Shown here: in pieces, positions 38,242-50,713 of the stretch | Layout: every line of letters begins with the position of its first letter | How positions within the stretch are numbered: position 1 is the stretch's first letter | Source of the DNA: Tanytarsus gracilentus | Lineage: Eukaryota > Arthropoda > Insecta > Diptera > Chironomidae | Direction of reading: 5' to 3' | Assembly: GCA_038502055.1 (NCBI GenBank) | Contig: JAXRKN010000045.1 | Location: forward strand, 1,386,501-1,450,500 | DNA: 64,000 bases | Position numbers and translations under genes: made by a program | Notes under the pieces: model-generated | The model's database searches: none | Told to the model about the DNA's origin: nothing | What the model saw: the letters and a program-made list of their open reading frames with translations, nothing else

Positions 38242-41200
38242 TTAGTGAGTATCTTGAAATAGACTTTGAAGTCGTTGAATTGGAGACTGCTTCGATTGGT
38301 GTTGCTGGTGTGATGTGGAAGGAAGTAAATTAAATCCAGTTCGTTCTCGCGTAGGCGGTGTGTGGTTAAAAATCTGCAAATTGTTATTGCTCGTCGTCTC
38401 AAGTCGCGCGAACGTTGCCCAATTGTTGTTGGAGGCTGACTGAGAACGTTTTGGCGTAGTCGTGTACATAACTTTAGCCATCATTCGTTTTCCGGTCCAA
38501 CGGCGTGCGATAAATTTAAATCGTTCAATTGCAATCACCATAAAGACAATTGATCTGAAAAATTTAATTATATAAGGTAAATTTTGAAATAAAGTTAATT
38601 TAAATTCTTACCTGAATGATTTCTTCTTTCTAGGATTGCACTTAAACAGAGGACCTTGTGGAATCCCAATGGTTGATGCTAAAGTGACGAGGATAAATCT
38701 TTTTTGGAAAATCAGAGCCTTTCTAAAGCTTTCACTTCGCATAAATCTTGATATTAGATAATTATTCTGCTCCTCAAGATCTCTAACGTTAGTTGAATAA
38801 TGAACCACGTTATTGCTACTGCTGGCACTTTCAAGCTCCGCAATTCTCTGCTGCAATGCGTGACGTTCATTAATTAGTTTTTGAAGGGTTTCATTCATTT
38901 GATGATTTTCACGAACATTGTCGTCGAGGGCTTTGTTAATTTTCTCAAGTTTCTGCATGAATTCACGCGGAACCTCATTGGCATTAAAATTACCCGAATC
39001 CATTCGATATTTCTCTTTCTCCGACTCATAATATTTGTGCTTGTATTCTTGCATTTGATCAAGCTCATTTTCCAGCATTTGCTTGTCATTTTGTAATCTC
39101 TGTACTTCTCTCTTGAGTTGATCGCAATAATTTTGTTGCTCCGCTATGGCTTTATTAAATCTCTCGCGTTCCCTATCGAGCACTTTCTGTAAATCACTCA
39201 CTCGATCTCGCTCGCAATCATTCTGTGATGTCAGCAATTTAATTTCGCTCTCGAGACGCAAGACGACTTCCGATTCGAGTTCACTAAGCTTCGCGAGACG
39301 ACGCGGCGACTCCGGTGTGAGTGGCTTACCAAACAGAAGATTATTATCGAATGATTTTGTACGTTGAATACCGGTGAGATGGGAAGACAGTTGAATGGTC
39401 TTTTGACGCTCCGACTCTAATAATCTTTTCAATACTGTTTCATTATCGAGAGCCGCTTTGAGGCGAGCATTCATCGATTCCATTAGCATTGCATCTTGCA
39501 TGTGAATTTCGTCGGTGTGCTTTCTCTCGTCCTCGAGATCAGCCAAAAGTTTATCGTGTTGCAGGTTAAGCTCTTCAATCTCCCTTTCAAGTCTTTGCAC
39601 TTTTTCCTCATAGCGATTTGGTCTCCTTCCACCACCGCTGAGCTCTTCTAATTCTGAGTTGATTTCACTTTCACTTTCAATTGCCTTGGCAATGTTCGTA
39701 TCAAGCTCTGCTGAGTAATTTAATTCGCGGTCAAGTTTTGAAGCAATCTCCTCAATTGAAATGTGTTCGTCACTCTTGGACTGCTTTTCCATTTCCTCGA
39801 TGTTAATTTTACACTTTTCCAAAGAAATTGCCTTCACACAAAGTTCATGACGAAGATTTTCCACATCACTTTCAAGTTTTTGGTTTGATTCGAGGAGACG
39901 ATCACATTGCTCCGCTTTTTCTAATAATTCTCGTTCACTTTTGACATATTTTAAGAGATCAAATTCGAGCTTCTTTAGCATCGTCTCTTTTTCAACCATG
40001 ACGTCGTTATAAGAGTTCACTTGTTTCTTTAATCGCTCAAGATCCACCAAGACTCTTTCACTGTCTTTGCATTTACCCTGCAATGCTGAAATATCCTCAT
40101 TTAATTGCTGAATGGTTTCATCGCGATTCACTAAAACTGTTTGGAGATTGTCTAGGTCTTGATTTTGAGACCTTAGTTTCATCTCTAGCTGTTCTATCTT
40201 TGTTAATAAATTACTCAACTCTTCATCCTTCTTCTTAACGGTCATTTCGTAGGCACTTAATTTCATGATATTCAATCGAAGATCATCCAGTTCATTTTCG
40301 ACTTGTTTCTTCTCATCTTTTACTTCAGCATATAGTTTTGATTTGGCCTGAACATCAACTTGAAGGTTCGAAATCTCTTCTGCTTGCTGTTGCAGTTGCA
40401 TTTTTAGTTCACAAATTTCATCGTTCTTTTCGCGACTCATTTTCTCCAACTCGGCTTTTAATTTGTTAACATCGCCCATTATTAAAGATGAATCATCGGC
40501 GGAGGATGTGAAATTAATTCGGCGTGGAATCAAGTGCGAGGGCATCTGGGTGTCGGTATTATTTCCATCGTGCGACGTATAAATTGTGGCTTTATCTGTC
40601 TCTACGTCTGAGCTCTGATTTTCAAAAGCGAATGTCTTGAATGAATTCTAAAAAATAATTTTGTTTAAATTAATCATAAGATTTTATAAATTAAATTAGT
40701 CACTTTTCATTGACCGTCATCATAAAAAAGAATTTTTTTATAAATAATCCGTGCAGGAAAATAATTAACTCACCATATTTTGATAGGCCGTTAGTGCAAT
40801 TTGCGACTGGGGTTCAATCATTTTTCGTATTACATCTGGTTCATCGCACTCGGAAATCATACTTAAAACAGTTCCGCCACCAATTGACGACGGAGGTGTG
40901 TTTTTCATCACTTGACGATTCATCGTGCATAGTTGCTCCTTTAGACTATCAATCTCTTCATTCTTTTCGGCAATCATCGTTTCCATGAGATCGGGAATCA
41001 CTGCCTTGCTAATCATTTCCGATTTAATTCTATCCTTAAGTCGCTCAATCTCATCATTCTTACGCTTTAATTCGTCCGTAAATTTCTCATAAAGAGACTT
41101 ATCATTGTCGCCACTGAATGCAAGTTCATGATCTTGTCTCTCGATTATCTTCTTGCTATGCTCAAGCAGCTGATTTAGATTGGCTATCTGTTTATCGCGC

Positions 41201-44200
41201 GACGTCAATGTTTCCCTCAAGCTTGACAATTCATTATGAAGGTCATGTACGCGCAGCGTTAAATCCGATGTACTCTGCTTGTTTAGTTCCTCAGCCCGGA
41301 TTCTCTGCTCATCGAGACGCGTTTGAAGCGAGGAAATTTTCATCAACTGTTCCGACATCCTCTCCTGCAGAATATCCTTCTCCTGTTGCAATTCCTTGAA
41401 TGGGGGAAGCAAAAATTGATCATCGTTATCACTCATTGAAATGCTAAATGAGAACTGAATTTTATGTTCTCGCGAGCGAGAGCGTGTGCGCTCAAATAAA
41501 AGTCATTTAAAATAGTTAAAAATAAAGAAGATCACGAGAAACGAGAGAGGATAAAATTTTTCGCTAAATCAAATTTTTTCTTTATGTGCCCTTAAAAATA
41601 TTTTGCGGAAACGTTTTTTTCTTAAATTTCTTTGCTCACTTTAAAATTTTCCATTAAATTTCAACATTTAAAAATTGAACAATTAAAAAAAGATTTTTCT
41701 TATCAAAAATAATTAGAACAAAATAATTGAAAATTGACTCGATGAAAGGAAATCTTTTACTGACTGAAGAGATTGAGATTGACTGCCGACAAGAGAAAAA
41801 AATACAGCATGAATCTCTCCAGAGAAATTGAGAGAAAATGTGAGTGCGTACATCAGAAGCAGTAGCACAAATCCGCTCAATTGAAATTAAAAATAAAGAT
41901 TTGAATGAGTGACGTCAGGAATGTTCTCTCAACTGTATAATGAATGCACATGTGTGCTATATGTTTATTTTCAAAAAGCGGGTAGGGGACAACAAAGTCA
42001 TAAAACATTTTAGAAAAAAAGTATCTTTGGAGAGATTTTAGAGAAAATCCCATAGCTCAACATAAACAGCTCGATGCGATGCAGAGCATAATTAATATAA
42101 AGAGAGAAAATTAAGATTATTTTTAGAGCCAAGGGAGAGTTGAGGAAAACATATATATGTATTAAACTATATGGCGAGCAATGTAATTTCCATGGGATGG
42201 AATTTATGAAAAAGTTTTAAATATTTCTTCCTTTTCAATTTATAGTAAATTTTCATACTCCACACGCTTGAACTAATTTTCTTTTCATTCAAATGCATTT
42301 TAAGGCCAGATGTTTATCAAATCTTCTTTTTTCTATTTTAAACAAAAAATTAAATCATGTTGCAATAGATTTACTCACATTGAAATTGCTTTTCATGACA
42401 TTAATGGTCATCTCGAGATCAGTTACTTTTTTCACTGTCGCTTCCTCAACGCGATTATGCTTGGATAATTTTTCCAAAATCCTCTGAACCTCTTCGAATG
42501 GAAGAGATCCGCTTTCGGTTGCTATTTTGGAAATTGATCTTAGGGGACTTTTTTCTGACATATCAAAATCAACTCCTCTCGATACATCCTCGCATGGACT
42601 GCTGCAGGTTGTTGAACATGTCGAAGCTAATGCGTGAAAAGCCTCCAGTGTCTTCGTCTTACGATCAAGCAACATTTCAATGGTCTTAAGCTGTGATGTC
42701 ATCTGTTCAATAAGAAGTCTCTGTTCATTCGATGGCCGCACAAGTTTAAGTTGCTCTTCAAGATAGCGAATCTTCTCAAAATATTCCTTTCCCTCGACGT
42801 CAGCCTCCTCTTTGAAAGATTCATTCGCTTGATTTTGTAAATCTATGTAATTTTCGAGTTCTTTACATTTTTCACTGAGAACATTTTCCTTGAGAGTTTT
42901 CGTCTGAATTTGCGATTCTAAATCGGCGATAATTTCACGCAAGTCAAAAACTTTGTCGATCGACGCTTTGAGATCTTCTTCGTACTTTGTTTTCTGTTCA
43001 CTAAAGCTTTGAACTTGGACAGTGAGGTCCTTGATTTGACTCTCGAGATTGGAAATCTAAATAGAAAAATTTTCATTACATATTTTTTCTACCGAAAAAG
43101 CTACAAATTTAAACTATTTTGAAATACTTTGGTGATGTTTTCCATATGTCGTCGGACGACAGCCAAACACTCACATCGACCATCTCCAAATAGGATTTAA
43201 ATATACTTTAACTAAATACTTACATAGTCAACAACGAAGCCAACATCTAATTTCTATTTAATTGAACGTGCGTCATGCAATTTTTTGATATAATTGCCAA
43301 AAGTGCGGATTTTACATTTTACGTGCATATATAAATTTGGGAGAAAAAGAGAGGATTTTTGGTTTAGAGGAAAATTTGTGTGCAACAAAATCTACAGTGA
43401 ATTATTTTGAGTATATGAAAGTTCACCTCTTTCTCATAATTTTCGTGAGATGTTTTGTCCTTGTCTTTTTCCTTAAGTACAACACGCAACTTATCGATTT
43501 CTTTTGAAAATTCATCGCGTTCTTGTTCTCTTTCGGCCGCCTGCTCCTCCATGAATTTCCTGTTGGCTTTTAGTTGTTTATCGGCCATCTCCAGCTAATA
43601 TATAATTTAATTAGTTAATAAATTTCCAACTAAATAGTTTTTAATCAAACCTGATTCTGCAAATCATCTCTGTCTCTTTTATCGTGCTCAATATAGTAGT
43701 CAGTCTCGCGACAAAAGTCTTCTATGAGATTTTGGAGCGCAACTGCATTATCGACAGTTGAGTTATTTGGTGATGTTGCGAGAAAAACCTTTGCTTTCTC
43801 TTGCAGCTCAACAAGCGATGAATTTTTCTTTTTATTTCCTGTATGAAGCGGTGATTGAGTACCAAACCCTTCGGTAACAGTTTCTTTACCTTCAAGCTGA
43901 TTTTTTGCATCCTTTAACTCACACTCGAGACTCGCCGAACGTTTTAGCATTTCATTAAGTTCTTGACGTAAATCTCTCCGCTCTTCTTCGGACTTTATTA
44001 ATTGACTTTTTAGCTCAATTAATTTTTCATGTAATTCATTCGATTTCATATCCTCAAAAAATGCCGGTAGACTCTGTGCAATGTCATCATTGTTGACTTT
44101 GTCAGCATTCTTATCATAAACTTCAAGTGATTTGCAGTGACTCCTCTTTAATCCGTCTTCCTCTTCACAGCTATCTGCCTTATCAGACAATTTATCAATG

Positions 44201-47200
44201 CTATTGTCTAATTTATGATTACTCCATTTGTTGAGCTGCTCAGACAGCCCCAAAATATTATTTGCCTCTGTTTTCAATCGACCCAGACAGTCAACAATAT
44301 TAATTTGCGTTAAGCCGCCACTATTCGACTCGTCATTCTCCGTAATGGGAGGAGATTTTGAAATGAAGTCTAAAAGCTCTGGATCCTCAACTATCGTGAT
44401 AAGACTTGAAATGTCCGGCTTAAAGGTGATAAATCTTTTGGTTGTATTTGTAATGTTGGTGGAGGTGTTTAGATCCTCGCTCTTATTTAATTCTTCAACA
44501 ATTGAACTATTTAGTTCCTCATCGTATTGCGTGAAATATTTTGCCAATTCACAGAGGGTAAATCGAAGGGACTCTGAAAGATCACGCAAACTGTCACGCT
44601 CACTAATTATCTTGTCTAGATCTCGATGCGCGTCGAATGCAGCGTGTCTTTTCAGCTTCCGCTTCAGTTGTATTTCGTATTCACTCTTCATGCGAGCCAT
44701 CTACATTGATTGAGAGTGGAAAGAGGAAAAATATTTTTAAATTCTTATCAATTAAATATAATATATGAGCAATTAATTCCTATCGCACTTGATGACAACT
44801 ACAATTCTCAATTTTTATGAAGATCACTAAACTCATTTTAAATCTGAATATAAAATTTTAGTACAAAGTTATCGTTTATTGCGAAAATTGTCATATTTAA
44901 TCTCTAACTTTATCGCACTAACCACATTTGTTTATCACTTTGCTCTCGGCAAGGGAGAAAAACGAATGAATATTCTTAAATCTTTTATAAAAAAATGAAT
45001 GCGGTCTTGATAAGAAGTTTTTTGTACGAATAATAATTTAATCTGTTTAACTTCCTGCAAACACTTCTAAAGACTTCTATTGAGAATTTCAATTGGTCTG
45101 AGCGCTCAAAAGTTTGTTGTTGACCTTAATAGATAAATGAACTTCTTCTTACCTCTTCCTCATGTTTTATTTTCGACTGTGCAATCTCCAACTGATTTGT
45201 GGCCGTTAGTTTTTCTCGCAGTAAAATAAGCTCCGGAGGCCAATTGCTGTCGTCTCTTGAGTTTTCCGAAATCAAGGTCTAAATTGAGTGAGGAAAACAA
45301 GAACGGAAAGATGTGCCAAAAATTAATATTCTTTCGTCTGGTGATAGTGAACGCTTATAACGTCTATTTGCGCGCTCAATTTAAGAAAAATAATATAATC
45401 AGGGGAAGCGGCTCTCTGGCGAGCATTGACAAACGCGAAAGAAATTTGGAGAATTCTAAATATTGTTTACTTTATTTAATTTATTTAATTGCACACATCA
45501 AATTGGCACTTCGAAAGGTTATGAATATTTTTTGAAAACTAATTAGTTCAATTTTTTCCATGTATGCATACTTATGGCGGAATAATTTAACACACGCGAA
45601 ATTCGCCAGAAAATTGGCCCCTTTGAATATGATTCAGTTGATTCTCAGTCACAAGAATAATGAAAAGGGAAACGAGAGAGAGACTGAGATGATTAACACG
45701 CGCGGAGAGAAACATTTCGAAATACTCTGGAGCATCCCATACATGCGAACACATTTCATTTCATAATCTAAATGGAGAATAATAATAGCAAAACGTTGAC
45801 CACATGGTCTTTTATCTCTCGCAGATGCATTGTAAACAAAAAATAATGCTTTCTCTTTAATGTCGGGCAGTATCGCATTTCGCTAGAAGATTTTGGACGC
45901 GGCTTAGTAAGGGGTTGAGAGCTTGGGGGTGTTAAATAATTTATGCTTCATCATAAAAACTAAAAAAAAACTTTATCAATGAACAGTCTTTTTCACTCAC
46001 AATCTCCATTGAGATGCTAGATAAAAATAGTAAACAAAATCTAAACGTCGTACACTTAAGGAAGTTTTCATCATTGGCACGTGATGAGAAGAAAAGGAAA
46101 ATAGTTTTCTTCCAAGAAATTTGATATTTTAAATACCAATGCGTTGCATTCTGATGGATGGAAATTAATCATGAAAAGTTTTAACGCATCCGCTTAAAGA
46201 TAAATTTACATTTTTCTTTTCTTTTCAATTGAGGACATTTCCTCGCATGATGTGGAAAAATGTCGCGACGACACAGTTTTCAATTTCCTTGAAAAAACTT
46301 GAATCTCGATAAATTTCGGCATCTTAATGGTTTAGTTTTGACATTTCAAGTTCATTTGAGTTTTTACGATCAGGAGGAGATTTTTTAATTGGTTAGGGGT
46401 ACAAGAAGTCATTGAGTGAAATATTTACAGCTCTTCCACTCAAGTGTTAATGTTTTTTTTTTATCTTTTCAAGTAGCAATAGCTCTTTTAGAATGTCACT
46501 CCCTACCGCTCACACGCAAGAATATATACATATTCAATTTTTTATCTGCACAATCTAAAATTAGTTCTCCATATCTCACTTCAGTTCTTCAGCATGCATT
46601 CGAAAAAAATTCTCGCTATAATTTCGAGAGTTCAATGAAACTGCATTCATCACCCCGAAAAAAAAAGAAGTAATTATGCATTGAGCATAAAAATTTTCAA
46701 ACGAAGATCATTGTAAAAAAATTCCTTTAAGCATACCCGATTAATTCTTTGAACTGCACAAGAGATTGGTTATCACTGAATGACTCAATCTTTTTTTACC
46801 AAAATTTAAAGTGTCCTCAATAAAATGTTCACAAAAATGCACAAAAAAATTTGTTTGTGTAAAATATTTTAATATTTTTAAGAAACACCGCAAAACGCGT
46901 TTGTTCCCTGCAATTGTCTTTAATGAAATGTCTAAAAATATTTTTTACATGCTTTTCCTTCTCCTCCGATCAGATTCTTCTCGCTCGCTCTCTCTTTCTT
47001 ATTTTCGAAAATTTAAATATTTTGTACACACGCATCATGTGTTTTTCATTTCATGCTCATGTTTTGGCTCAATGCCGAAAATTCAAATGATCTCTCTCTT
47101 TCTCTTTCTTTAAAAATATATAGAGTGAAAGAGTTCGAAAGTGCGAAATTTGAATTTAAAATGTCAGATAAAAAAGTTAATAACTGTGATTTTGTTAACA

Positions 47201-49350
47201 AGCTATAGTTATGGGATCAATGTTAGTCAAATATTACCTTGATGTTGTTTTCAATCTCATGTAGAACATCCTCACGGGCCAACGCAATTTGCTCTTCCAG
47301 TCGCTGATCATATTCAGTCTTGATCTTTTGCAGCTCATTATAGGGATTAAAATCGTTAGGGAAAGCGTGCGAGTGTGATGATGATGGATTGGGATTTTGT
47401 GTTGGCAACTATGTTAGAACATAAAAGGAGTCACGCACATTTACAATAAAAGCGAGAGGAAAAATTTCTTACCGAAAATCCTTTTCCATTGTCAAAATTG
47501 CTCTCATAGTGTTGAAGTTTTAGTTTCAATCCTTTTGCTACCTCATCGTGATACTTTTGGAGTTCATCAATGCGATCGAGATAGTAAGACTCCAATTCTT
47601 GAATGTTTCGATATCCGGGCTTGCCACCGCTACTGCTGCTGGCTCCTTCAATTCTGGCAATTTTACGAGGACTCTCGTGCGGCATTTCTTCATCGGGAAG
47701 TGTTTCATTGTCAGATTCTTCATCAATTGATTCTTCAGCTTTGCGGCTATGCTGAGAAAAAACTTCTTCCGAATATTGTTTTTCCATGTCGACACAACGC
47801 TTTTCAAAATACTCTCGCAATTCTTCCATTTCTTTGGCATGTTTGGCCTCGAGCTCTCGTCGAAGTTCATCAATGACAGGCGAGTCACTTTTGACGGAAT
47901 TTAATAGTTGTCGTAGGCGAGTTACTTCAATCTCAGCTTCCTTTTTGTCATTTTTTATCATTTCCTGAAGATTTTTCATCTCCAATTCGTGATTTTGTCT
48001 GAGCTGATTAAGTTCATTTTTATGGAAAAATTCAAATTTGGTCCATACTTTGCTAAAGCACGCTGCCTCATCTTCTGAGAGGGATTTTTTGAACTCGTTT
48101 ATTCTCGATGCTGAAATCATGGTATTTTCCTCATCAGAACTTTTCATCGACTCTATGCCAGCAATTTTAGATTTAAGTTCCATAATTTTTTCACTTAATT
48201 TGCTTCGTTCCTGTACTGACTCGGCCAATTGTGTTTGCAGCTGTTCGATAAATGATGCTCGCTCATGCAGTTCATTTTCAATGTCAATTATTTTGATATT
48301 AAAATCTTCATTTAACGTTCGATATTCCGTTGAGGTGGTTGTAGCGAAACTATAGGGGACAGATTCTCTGAGAGATTCACGACCGCCCTCTTTAAGATTC
48401 TCGCGTCGAATTAAAGCACTAAGTTGAAGATTGAGGGCGTCCAGACAGGAGTCCTTCTCAATGACGAGATCTTGAAGCTCCTTAAAACTTTTACTTTGAA
48501 TATCAAGGCTGTGAGATTGTTCATGTTCATCTTTCATGTCTGTTCGATTCACAAATAAACTGTTCTGGAGAATTGATCTACATTGACTACCTGTTTCAAT
48601 CAAAACATTTTTGTCGTCTCTCGACTCAGTCTCAGATTCTTCTGTGATGTCATCGAGGGGTTCCTTAAGATAATCGGGTGTAATTTTTTCCATTTTCTTA
48701 GCGGCAACTGGCTGCGGTTCTTCTTTTCTAACTATGACAATATCTTCCTTTAAGTTTGCAGATGCAAAATTAATAATGGAGCTATTTTTCTCCACAATTT
48801 CATCAACGGAATTTTCGTGCTCGATACTTTCGTTCAAAGAGTCATCGGAGCTCATGCTTGGATCAATATCGAGACTGTGACTAGTTCTCAGTGGAGCGTT
48901 TGGTTGCTTTGGATAATTTAAACTTGAAAACTGTCGGTCACCCTGATTTTTCTTTAACGAGCTCAGACTAACTTTTTTGTCATTTATAAGAATCACATCA
49001 TCATTTAGTGGCGATAGTTCCTTTTCGGACTTTGACGGCTTGATGGATTTATCACTATTCGAAGGCACAATGTTTTCTTTTAACTCATCTAAATCGGCCG
49101 TTTTAAAGTGCTTTGCGATATTGACGGGCGAAAGAATTTTATCGACATCCTCTAAAAACAGTCTATCTTCATCTCCAATATCAAAAAGTTGTCTCTTTTT
49201 CTCTCCGAAACTATTTTCTTCGTTCAAGAAAATTGGAATATCGTCTGAATCGGACTCGGTAAACTCATCAATTCTCGATATGTCTTCAATAATTTCCTCC
49301 TCAGTGCTCTCGTCATGTTCCTGCTGTTTTCGTAGATTAGATGGATCCAT
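38242..49350 (-). CDS. Plp: Pericentrin-like protein with PACT domain
   Basis: Nine exons in transcript order: 49350-47473, 47408-47238, 45278-45153, 44700-43651, 43594-43427, 43056-42379, 41394-40774, 40647-38612 and 38554-38242. They give 2346 residues. The ATG at 49350 is the first after an in-frame TGA at 49378-49380. The N-terminal 250 residues are acidic and serine-rich; the rest is almost continuous coiled coil. Residues about 2192-2263 match the PACT domain: YLISRFMRSESFRKALIFQ..., then, across the last intron, SIVFMVIAIERFKFIARRW. PACT targets pericentrin/AKAP450 proteins to centrioles, where the coiled coil extends into pericentriolar material; the insect protein also serves at basal bodies. 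Seven of the eight introns are phase 0, so exons 2-7 can each be skipped without a frameshift. The PACT match fixes the identity; exact exon use in the middle is less certain. Confidence 0.93.
45279..47237 (-). other. Largest Plp intron, no other gene
   Basis: About 1.96 kb between the exons ending ENNIK and starting TLISEN. Open frames on the plus strand here are AT-rich chance frames. The other Plp introns over 300 bp (44701-45152 is interrupted by nothing, also 43057-43426 and 41395-42378) likewise hold no recognisable gene. Confidence 0.65.
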
Positions 49351-50713
49351 TGTGATGCCGATATTATTATTCACACTTCACTGAACATAAGTGTACTCTT
49401 TGCAACTGCACCTACAATGAATAATTGAGAATTTTATCTAGTGCGTAACGCGAACAGTACTGACAAGAATAACGAAAATCGCTAAAAATACTAGATGAAG
49501 GGGTTTTTGTCTATTGAAATTGAGAGTGAATGTATTTAAAATTAGAAAAATAAAAAGAGGCTGCATAATGATGATCGCTTCTTTACGACACCAAAAATTG
49601 GTCAAATGCACACGTATGGTTTTTCAACTCTTAATTACTTTTTAAAGCAGCAGTTTTGGATTTCCACTTGACGAGTGAAAGTCATAAAATTTCAAACTAA
49701 AAATAAAAATGTGATGTGAACATAAGTTTTGAAATGCTCGGTAACTATGGAAATGCATAGAAATTTATGACGCAATGATTAAAATTTTTAGTAACAAATT
49801 TATTGGAGCATGCGAATAATGTTCTTTGCAAAGGATAAAATGTCATTTTCTATCAGTTTCCGCCAATCTGTTGAATCGATGTTTCTATAGAAATTTTCCA
49901 TAACAATTTTTTTCAGAACATAAACAACTGATCTTTTAAGAAATCTTATATCACAGTTTTTAGTTCTTTATTTCACTTTTTCTTACCTAACTTTATGTTA
50001 TTTTTGTTTCTTATATTGTTATTAAATAAACTATGCTAAAGTTAACAGTAAAAAAGTTAAATTTCTTATGATTTTTAATAAATATTGTTCTTCGTAAAAT
50101 GATCGCTTAGAAAATTTATGTTTACTGAAGAGAGTATAACGAATAAATTCAAAGCGGCTGCTTACCAACACAAATACACTTTTTTATTGTGATGATGAAA
50201 AATATTTCAATTTAATACAATTAAATGGAACTTTAAAACTTTAATTATGAATTTTACCTGAATTCATCAACTGAAAGATTTTAAAACATAAATCAGGCGG
50301 TAAGTGAGACAAAATTTGATTCTAAAATTTTCCCTCGCTTTTTTAACCAATACAAATGCAATTTCGTTGCAAAAAGATTATTTTCAAACTGACACGTGAG
50401 TTTTAGAAGTCAACGGTTTTCTACAAAACTTTAAATAAAATTTTTTTTAGATCAGGAATGTATCTTTTTCCCATTCTACTCCCTCAAGATCAATTCAAAG
50501 AATATTCTTGATAATTTCTTCAGCTTTTTTAATTTTAAAAGTCAAACTTAAATTTTTTTCTCGGTCAAGCTCAAATCAAAGAAATTTCAGGAAGTATTTT
50601 TTTTTATTAATTTCACCAACATTAATTTAATTAGATGATTAAAATTAATTATTTTTTAAAGCATGGCAATAAAGAGTGATATTAGTAGGATTAATTAATG
50701 ACTTTCTTTAATT
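49351..50713. other. Spacer between Plp 5' end and aminopeptidase-like 3' end
   Basis: Both flanking genes are on the minus strand, so this holds the 3' UTR of the upstream gene and the Plp promoter and 5' UTR. A minus-strand AATAAA lies at 50603-50608. No coding frame is supported. Confidence 0.6.
50603..50608 (-). terminator. Poly(A) signal of the minus-strand aminopeptidase-like gene
   Basis: TTTATT on the plus strand, AATAAA on the minus strand, about 105 bases past the stop codon at 50714-50716. Confidence 0.45.

Noticed and set aside
44228..44713. 161-codon plus-strand frame opposite Plp
   Set aside because: It is the antisense shadow of a long coiled-coil exon; serine-rich composition mirrors Plp codons.
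49351..49374. Plp start further upstream at a GTG (49374)
   Set aside because: GTG is not a normal eukaryotic start and an in-frame TGA lies just before it; the ATG at 49350 was chosen.
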